A stretch of 64,000 nucleotides of DNA from the NCBI GenBank assembly GCA_019454045.1, contig SKCR01023794.1, forward strand, positions 62,001 through 126,000. The letters run 5' to 3'. Source of the DNA: Zanthoxylum bungeanum. Lineage: Eukaryota > Streptophyta > Magnoliopsida > Sapindales > Rutaceae. Positions 57,561 to 64,000 of this stretch are shown piece by piece (the stretch's first letter is position 1; the number at the start of each line of letters is the position of its first letter). The notes beneath the pieces are model-generated. The model did no database searches and was not told the DNA's origin. It saw only the letters and a list, made by a program, of their open reading frames with translations. The position numbers and the translations under genes were made by a program.

Positions 57561-59497
57561 TGTTCCTAGAACATTATAAGGATCTAATAAGCATGCATAA
57601 TATAAGAGTTGATCATTATAAGGTGCGGAATATACTTACAATGAGTGTTGGAGCTTTTAAAAAATTTGAGATCCAAGATCTCCAAGATCCAAGCTTTATG
57701 ATGAATCCAAGCTTTAGGATGATTCCAAGCTATTGAGGAGTTTCCCTATCACCTTTGTTCACTTCCAAAGTGCTAGCTTTTGATGATTTGAAAATCAAAT
57801 CAAAGAGAGGAGAGGGGGAGGAATTCGGCCAAGCTTGTTCCTTAGGGTTTTGTGTTTTGATTTGTTGTGTCAAGTGTTACCAAAGTTGAGAATGCCTTTT
57901 GTTATTTACCAAAAAGTGAAACCATTTCACCTTTTACCCAAAACAAGGTAGAGATGGGTAAATGGTATTCATTAAGACAAAACAAGGTGGTTGTGTGGTG
58001 GGAACACCTACCACACTTTTGGCTCCAAATATTTGAATCCGAAATTCAAATATCTCTACGGGCATTTGCCGCGGCTCGGTTCCGTTTAATCCAATTAAAC
58101 GATCCTTCGTCGTTAAATAATTAAATCCAATTTAATTAAATAACGATGCCTCGCAAATATTTATCGAACGTCGTTCACGAACTAATTCTAAATTAATTCG
58201 TTCGTTCGCATTAAAGTCCGACTTTAATCTCGTAATGAAATCCAATCCATTTTAATATATCCGATATATTAATTTTAGCCCGTTTGAATAAATTAAATAG
58301 AAAAATCAAATTTAACTATTAAATTTATTTTACCGATTAATTCCAAATTAATCGCGTTCTTTCGCCACTGTACACTTTTAATCCCAGATTAAACAAAGCC
58401 CATATTAATCCCAGATTAATTTTCTCTCTCTTAATTAATCCCAGATTAATTCCAATTTAAGTCAACTGTCATCGGTGAATCCTTGGGAAGCGACCCAAGA
58501 GATCTCTGGATATGTTGGCAGTAAATCCGGTTATCGGACTATCCGATAAAGCGAGTACCTCGTACTACGTGCTTACCGATTTACAAGACATGGTTGGCTT
58601 CTAGCAAAGCACCGTGCCTACCCAATTCTCCAGAAATATTCTTACTGGAATATATAATCTATGTCAGACGTAGAATACCTAGTATCTCGTATTTCGATCC
58701 AGTATCAGATGTCACGTGCTAGGCCTGGGGCTGGAATAGTGTCTGCCCCGTACGAAGCACATATCGGATATCAAACAACTAGTCTCTTTGAATCGGATAA
58801 TCATGACCTTGTCACATTATCCCGATGGTTGCAACACAATAGAGAACGAGTTATGAATCCCTGCGTGATCATCATCTCCATATGTCTGGAGTGACACTTC
58901 CGTCTTGACATCACATCCAATACACTACGATTCTCGATAAACCCAATAGAGGCGTACACAGAACCTGTTAAAGCCCTGGACGACCAAAACCAAAGTTTAC
59001 CGATTGTCGCAAGTATTAGCGATGTAAGTCTCAGGTTAAGACCAAATACATCTACCCTGACGCGGACTCCCGTAGACACATATACATACTACCAATGGGA
59101 TTCCGCGGGGTCTATCCAGAGCGAAGCTGTTTTCCGTACCATCGGTAAAACACAACCTCCTATCGCACTTGCATAAGTATCCTATACTTAAACATATGAG
59201 AACTGTGCCGTTATGCTCTCACAACGCGCACAAGTGCAATACTAGTCTATTCCGCATTATCGATGTCCAGTCTCGATAATACTACGACTAGGGATATTTA
59301 ATGATTAAACCTTTATGGATTGATACTGTCTCATATCATCTCAATCCGGAACTAATCATATGGACTTTTACCATTTATATGTAATAGTAAATGAATTACG
59401 AAATGATAAAAGGCAATTTCAATATTACATAGTCAATTTTGTACAAAACACAATGTCTTTTACAAACGGTGACGCTATGGGTCATAATTGTCTAACA
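57561..59497 (-). repeat. Copia C 3' LTR
   Basis: TGTTCCTAG...TTGTCTAACA, 1.94 kb, matching most of the solo LTR 12094-14194. The stretch 58030-58450 carries repeated AATTCCAAATTAAT and AATCCCAGATTAAT motifs, as in the solo LTR at 12830-13140. No supported gene. Confidence 0.88.
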
Positions 59498-59510
59498 ATC
59501 TCCCACTTGG
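59498..59510 (-). other. Copia C polypurine tract
   Basis: Minus strand CCAAGTGGGAGAT directly abuts the LTR and follows the pol stop codon. Confidence 0.85.
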
Positions 59511-59511
59511 C

Positions 59512-61212
59512 CTATAGCCAGTCACTCAAGCATCTAACACCTGAACTATGTATGTGTTTCTCAAACTTTTGCTGTGAAATAGCTTTCGTCAGCGGGTCTG
59601 CAATGTTGTCATCTGATGCGACCTTCTCGATCTTCACATCGCCACGATGTATGATCTCACGAATCAGATGGAAACGTCGAAGAACATGCTTGGATCGTTG
59701 ATGAGACCGTGGTTCCTTAGCCTGCGCTATAGCCCCGTTATTGTCACACAATAATGGAACGGGCTCAGCTGCTAACGGAACTACTCCTAATCCAATTAGG
59801 AATTTACGGATCCAAACTGCCTCTTTTGCTGCTTCAGATGCAGCAATATACTCCGCTTCTGTTGTTGAATCGGCAACAGTCTCTTGCTTGGAAGATTTCC
59901 AGCTTACTGCTCCGTTGTTCAAACAAAATATGTACCCGGATTGCGACTTAGAGTCGTCTTTATCGGTTTGGAAACTTGCATCGGTATACCCAGTTACCTC
60001 AAGTTCTCCATCTCCATAAATCAAGAAAGCATCCTTAGTTCGTCTAAGATACTTAAGGATGTTCTTAACTGCCATCCAGTGACCATCACCTGGATCGGCC
60101 TGATAGCGACTACACATGCTCAAAGCATACGAGACATCAGGTCGAGTACATATCATGGCATACATGATCGATCCGACTGCCGAGGCGAACGGTATCCGAC
60201 TCATGCTATTTCTCTCATCTTGAGTTTTAGGACACATGTCCTTAGATAGAGAGATGCCATGTGACACTGGCAACAGTCCCCTCTTGGACTGATCCATGTT
60301 GAATCTTTTCAACACTTTGTCAATGTACGTACTCTGAGAGAGTCCAAGCAGCTTTCTAGATCTATCCCTGTAGATCTTTATTCCTAGAATAAAGGCTGCT
60401 TCTCCCAGATCTTTCATGGAGAATTTTAATGAAAGCCAAGCTTTCACCGATGTTAACATGGGAATGTCATTGCCCATAAGCAATACATCGTCAACATAAA
60501 GGACAATGAATGTCAGTGCGCTCCCACTAACCTTCTTATATACACAAGGATCATCCTCGTTTTGAATGAAATCATATTCTTTTATGATCTCATCAAAACG
60601 TTGGTTCCATGACCGCGATGCTTGCTTCAGTCCATAAATGGACCGATTTAACTTACAAACCTTGTTTGCAAGTTTAGGCACGATAAAACCGTCAGGCTGT
60701 TGCATATAAACATCCTCCAAAAGGTTTCCGTTAAGGAAAGCGGTTTTAACGTCCATCTGCCATATCTCGTAATCGAAATATGCAGCAATAGCAAGCATTA
60801 TCCGAATGGATTTAATCATGGCAACGGGTGAGAAAGTTTCGTCGTAATCGACACCATGTCGTTGACGATACCCCTTCGCTACAAGCCTAGCTTTGTACGT
60901 TTGTACGTTGCCTTCCATGTCGGTCTTCTTCTTGAAGATCCATTTGCATCCAATAGGCTTTACGCCTTCTGGTGCATCAACCAGTGTCCAAACTTGGTTG
61001 GTGTACATGGAATCCATTTCGGACTTCATGGCCTCTTGCCATAAAGTGGAATCGATATCTTGTATCGCTTCCTCATACGTAGCCGGTTCGTCTTCCTCAA
61101 TGAGATTAATATCTACATGAGGTGAGATCAGAAACCCACCTCTCAGGTTGGTTCCTGACTCTCTCCGACCTACGCGGTCCTTGTGTAATAGAAGATTGTG
61201 GTACAGTCTCAT
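59512..61212 (-). CDS. Copia C reverse transcriptase / RNase H frame (566 codons)
   Basis: Open over 1.7 kb. From about residue 33 the frame is genuine polyprotein (INLIEEDEPATYEEAI). RT follows, with KPIGCKWIFKKK (85-96), D154 in QMDVKTAFLNGN, IYGLKQASRSWNQRF (192-206) and LYVDDVLLMGN (238-248, D241 and D242). RNase H has GYTDASFQTDKDDSKS, STTEAEYIAASEAAKEA, LLCDNNGAIAQ and DNIADPLTKAI. The catalytic aspartates of RT are all present, and the frame ends SDWL-stop beside the polypurine tract. The first 30 residues come from a frameshift at about 61135 in the integrase tail. The Met at 61212 is not a natural start. Confidence 0.93.
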   Translation of the reverse strand: MRLYHNLLLHKDRVGRRESGTNLRGGFLISPHVDINLIEEDEPATYEEAIQDIDSTLWQEAMKSEMDSMYTNQVWTLVDAPEGVKPIGCKWIFKKKTDMEGNVQTYKARLVAKGYRQRHGVDYDETFSPVAMIKSIRIMLAIAAYFDYEIWQMDVKTAFLNGNLLEDVYMQQPDGFIVPKLANKVCKLNRSIYGLKQASRSWNQRFDEIIKEYDFIQNEDDPCVYKKVSGSALTFIVLYVDDVLLMGNDIPMLTSVKAWLSLKFSMKDLGEAAFILGIKIYRDRSRKLLGLSQSTYIDKVLKRFNMDQSKRGLLPVSHGISLSKDMCPKTQDERNSMSRIPFASAVGSIMYAMICTRPDVSYALSMCSRYQADPGDGHWMAVKNILKYLRRTKDAFLIYGDGELEVTGYTDASFQTDKDDSKSQSGYIFCLNNGAVSWKSSKQETVADSTTEAEYIAASEAAKEAVWIRKFLIGLGVVPLAAEPVPLLCDNNGAIAQAKEPRSHQRSKHVLRRFHLIREIIHRGDVKIEKVASDDNIADPLTKAISQQKFEKHIHSSGVRCLSDWL

Positions 61213-62300
61213 CCCGGATGGACTGTTCTTGTTCCGTTGAGGATTCTATGCCAGGAACAGTATCACTCCGATTTTCATCGAGTTCTACTTTCCTCCCACT
61301 TACCACTGTATTTAGGAATTCCTTCTCAAGGAAAACCGCATGTAGAGCAACAAATACTTTGTTCTCTCGTGGGTGATAGAAGTAATATCCTTTGGTTTCC
61401 CTAGGATATCCTACGAATAGGCATTTATCCGATTTGGGTTCAAGTTTGGTACCTTCCAAACGTTTGACGTATGCCCAGCATCCCCAAATCTTTAGGAATG
61501 AGAAACCCGGTTTCTTTCCTGTCCATATCTCATATGGTGTCTGTTGTACAGACTTTGACGGAACCTTATTCAAAATAAGAACTGCACTGTTTAATGCATA
61601 TCCCCAGAAGGAAGGAAATAGGTAGCTCAGTGCGACTCATCATAGACCTTACCATGTCCAACAGAGTTCGGTTTCTCCGTTCGGATACACCGTTTAATTG
61701 CGGTGTTCCAGGAGGAGTCCACTGTGAAAGAATACCATATTCTTTCAAGTAATCTAGAAACTCATTGCTCAAGTACTCGCCACCACGGTCCGACCGTAAT
61801 GTCTTTATACTCTTGCCGGTCTGTTTTTCAACTTCGTGTCGAAACTCTTTGAATTTCTCAAAAGTTTCCGACTTGTGTCTCATAAGATACACATAACCAT
61901 AACGCGATGCATCATCCGTAAAGGTTACGAAGTATTCAATCCACCTCTAGCCTGGCTAGACATGGGCCCACAAACGTCACTATGAACGAGGGCTAACAGT
62001 TCGGTGGCGCGTACACCTTTACCGCTAAAAGGTGATTTAGGCATTTTGCCTAATAAGCAAGATTCGCAGACGTCATATGAATTTGGATCAAATCCGTCCA
62101 AGTACCCACTCTTCGAAAGTGTGGATATGCGAGTCTTGTTAATGTGTCCCAGACGACAATGCCACATGTAAGTCTCATCTTTGTTACTTAGTTTGAGCCT
62201 TTTGTTTGTTACATTATATGTTTGAGATTGATTTATATTCAAAATATAAAGACCATTATTAGCATCAGCTGAACATATCTCAAAATCATCTTTATAAACA
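61106..62300 (-). pseudogene. Copia C integrase (frameshifted)
   Basis: 62242-61925: WHCRLGHINKTR and CESCLLGKMPKSPF give an intact HHCC zinc finger, then LALVHSDVCGPMS with the first catalytic Asp. 61892-61566: SDRGGEYLSNEF (second Asp) and NGVSERRNRTLLDMVRSMM (Glu), so the D,D,E set is complete. A frameshift after LPISF (about 61615) moves into 61573-61106, with NKVPSKSVQQTPYEIWTGKK and FVGYPRETKGYYFY. Another shift lies near 61910 and one near 61135. Only about three small indels separate this from an open gene. Confidence 0.9.
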
Positions 62301-62489
62301 AAACACCCAGTGTTTCAGAATACAAAAGTGTACCCGCATTAGGTCAAACAAGATACAGAGATAATATTCCTAGTCAAACTAGGTACATAATAACAGTCTG
62401 ATAGTTTAAGTACATGTCCCGAAGGCAGTTCTAAAACAAAAGTGCCCACGGCCAAAACAGCAACAGGTGTCCCGTTTCCAACACGCAGA

Positions 62490-63470
62490 TCAATCTCCTG
62501 AAGCCAGTCTCATGCTAATCTGTAGATCCTGCGCATCAGTACATATATGAGTACCACAACCAGAATCAAAAATCCAATTTTTAAAGCTAGAAGTAGCCAT
62601 GTTTATCTCAATAACAAACATACCTGAGGCCGGTGCCTTGCCCGCCTTTATCTCATTCTGAAGCGCCTTGTACTCGCGGCAGTCACGCTTCCAGTGACCC
62701 CGCTTGCCGCACTGTAGGCAAACATCTTGAGATTTGTCCTTTGGCTTCCCAGAAGCCTTTGACTTTTTGGCCTTGCCCTTTTGCATATGCTTCTTCTTTC
62801 GCACACCTCCAGTTGCCTTGGGCCCAGCCTTAGGTCCATGAGATGTCGATGCAAAGTGCGCCTCGCGCTTGTTGCCCTTTTGAAACTCCTTTTCAGCCTC
62901 CTTGAGAGTTGACAGTAACTCTCCAAGAGTATCACTGGTGTTCATCAAATTATAATTTATGATGAACTGTCTCCAAGTATCGGGGAGGGATTGCAGGACC
63001 ATGTCCACAGTAATCTCTGCCTCAAAGAATCCCCATGCTGGCCAGCTCATCGATGTCGGCGACCATCTGAGCCACGTGGGACTCAACGGACATGCCATCT
63101 GTCATGCGTGAGCGAAAGAGCTTCTGACTAACTCGTACCTCTGCATCCTCTTGTTAGAGCGATGCAGATCTTGCAACCTTGCCAACATATTATAAGGATC
63201 CAAGTCCCTATTTTGTCTGCGAAAGTGCTGAGTCATCGAAGCAAGCATAATTGACTGAGTTGTGTCACAATCATCGCTGTGAGTCTTCCAAAGCTCCAGC
63301 TCAAGTGTCTCAGTCGGTCCGGGTTTTGGCCCAAGAGGTCTTTGTGTAGTATACAACAGCCTCTCTGAACCTAGGACAATCCTAAGGTTCATTTCCCAAT
63401 CAGCAAAATTTGTGCCCTTGAAGACATTATCTCCCATGATAATATCACGGACATTTCCTTTGCCAGTCAT
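62490..63470 (-). pseudogene. Copia C gag and protease (frameshifted)
   Basis: Gag starts at the ATG at 63470 (MTGKGNVRDIIMGDNVFKG), followed by NFADWEMNLRIVLGSERL, open to 63102. A frameshift there, at the FAHAMTDGMSV-like boundary, leads to the frame 63098-62490, with VDMVLQSLPDTWRQFIINYN, a basic linker, the intact zinc knuckle CLQCGKRGHWKRDC and the protease site WIFDSGCGTHIC. A further shift near 62490 leads through an eroded stretch (62300-62490: LELPSGHVLKLSDCYYVPS-like) to integrase. Confidence 0.9.
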
Positions 63471-64000
63471 CTTGATCTACGATAGTCTAACTATCTAGTC
63501 AACGATAATGGGTACAGTCTAACTGTTACATAGAAAAATAACAATATATTAGTCCAACTAATAAAGTAATATTGACGAAATTATTTGAAAGCGCGTAAAG
63601 CTAAGTATCTGAATGAAATTGCAAATTCAATACTAGCCTCCCACTATTTTTCGGCGAGCCTCTAACCCTCTGTCGAGTACTCGGGAAACCTAGTTTCCTA
63701 GTGGGCTAGGATCCCGTTAAATAACATACAACCTTGACTTTGGCCAACAAGCTGTATGAAACTTAACTAGGTAGATCTCGAAGATCAATTGGATCTCATC
63801 CAATTCCTAGATCCGGTAGGTGGACATCCAAGTCCGAAACACATATACTTTATATATGTCAATATGTCAAACATATTTTCCTAACCTTTTTCCTCTGAAT
63901 CAACTAAGCCTTGGCTTTGGCACAACAAGCTTAATGATTCCAGTTAAGCGGGACCCATTGACATGGAAAGTTTCGTAATCAATGTCGATGGACAAGAAGT
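63471..64000 (-). other. Copia C leader (partial)
   Basis: Non-coding. It contains two spaced motifs whose minus-strand reading includes TGGCCAAAGTCAAGG (about 63732-63746) and TGTGCCAAAGCCAAGG (about 63909-63924), sharing the GCCAAAG core with the A-family leader motifs. The window ends before the primer-binding site. Confidence 0.65.

Larger units (their letters stand above)
57561..64000 (-). mobile_element. Copia element C, best preserved, continues past the window
   Basis: Minus-strand element: 3' LTR 57561-59497, polypurine tract, RT-RNase H frame 61212-59512, integrase, protease and gag up to 63470, leader to the window end. The 5' LTR and primer-binding site lie beyond 64000. Only a handful of frameshifts break gag-pol. 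It inserted at the 3' end of A2 pol (left flank GTGAG). A solo LTR of the same family is in TatA at 12094-14194. Confidence 0.9.

Noticed and set aside
1..64000. Host genes, tRNA or rRNA genes
   Set aside because: All longer frames with recognisable motifs are retrotransposon proteins. I saw no rRNA-like blocks or cloverleaf candidates worth reporting, though weak tRNA-like sequences could be missed by eye.

Overview
The window is plant intergenic DNA made almost entirely of LTR retrotransposons. I recognise no host gene, tRNA, rRNA or bacterial-type feature. The evidence for a repeat-rich flowering plant genome is: plant-type Ty1/copia gag-pol fragments, a Ty3/gypsy Tat-type element with a second archaeal-type RNase H, primer-binding sites complementary to initiator tRNA-Met (copia) and apparently tRNA-Arg (Tat), long LTRs of 1.9 to 3.1 kb, and many decayed reading frames.

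Left half (1-37882) is a four-level nest. The base is a minus-strand copia element (called A1 here), whose 5' LTR is 35182-37882 and whose gag-less leader runs 35165-33149 and resumes at 842-1. Into that leader inserted a plus-strand Tat-related element without gag-pol (TatN, 843-33148, target duplication TGAAT). Into the 3' repeat array of TatN inserted a minus-strand Tat element that carries gag-pol (TatA, 6713-28625, duplication GTAAC/ATAAC). TatA was then hit twice: by a solo copia LTR inside its pol gene (12094-14194, duplication GCTAA) and by a copia element (D, 19534-27049) inside its 5' LTR.

Right half (37883-64000) is a row of damaged copia elements: B (plus, gag-pol 38990-42817, 3' LTR to 44771), an old gypsy-like scrap, an old minus copia RT/RNase H fragment (45740-46690), a truncated A-family LTR (46697-48774, minus), a full A-family element A2 (plus, from 48775) whose reverse transcriptase is split by another solo LTR with a 159-bp palindrome-bearing array (55102-56752), and C (minus, 57561 past the window end), the best preserved, with a 566-codon RT-RNase H frame.

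How the parts relate: TatN and TatA share primer-binding site, leader blocks, 3' non-coding blocks, polypurine tract and LTR ends, so TatN looks like a non-autonomous partner of a TatA-like element. The copia leaders carry spaced repeats of a short motif, and one 0.26-kb leader block is shared between TatA and the sequence in front of copia B. No protein-coding system other than retrotransposition is visible. Element names A1, A2, B, C, D, TatN and TatA are labels used only in this annotation. Homology statements between copies come from reading the sequence by eye, without alignment software.
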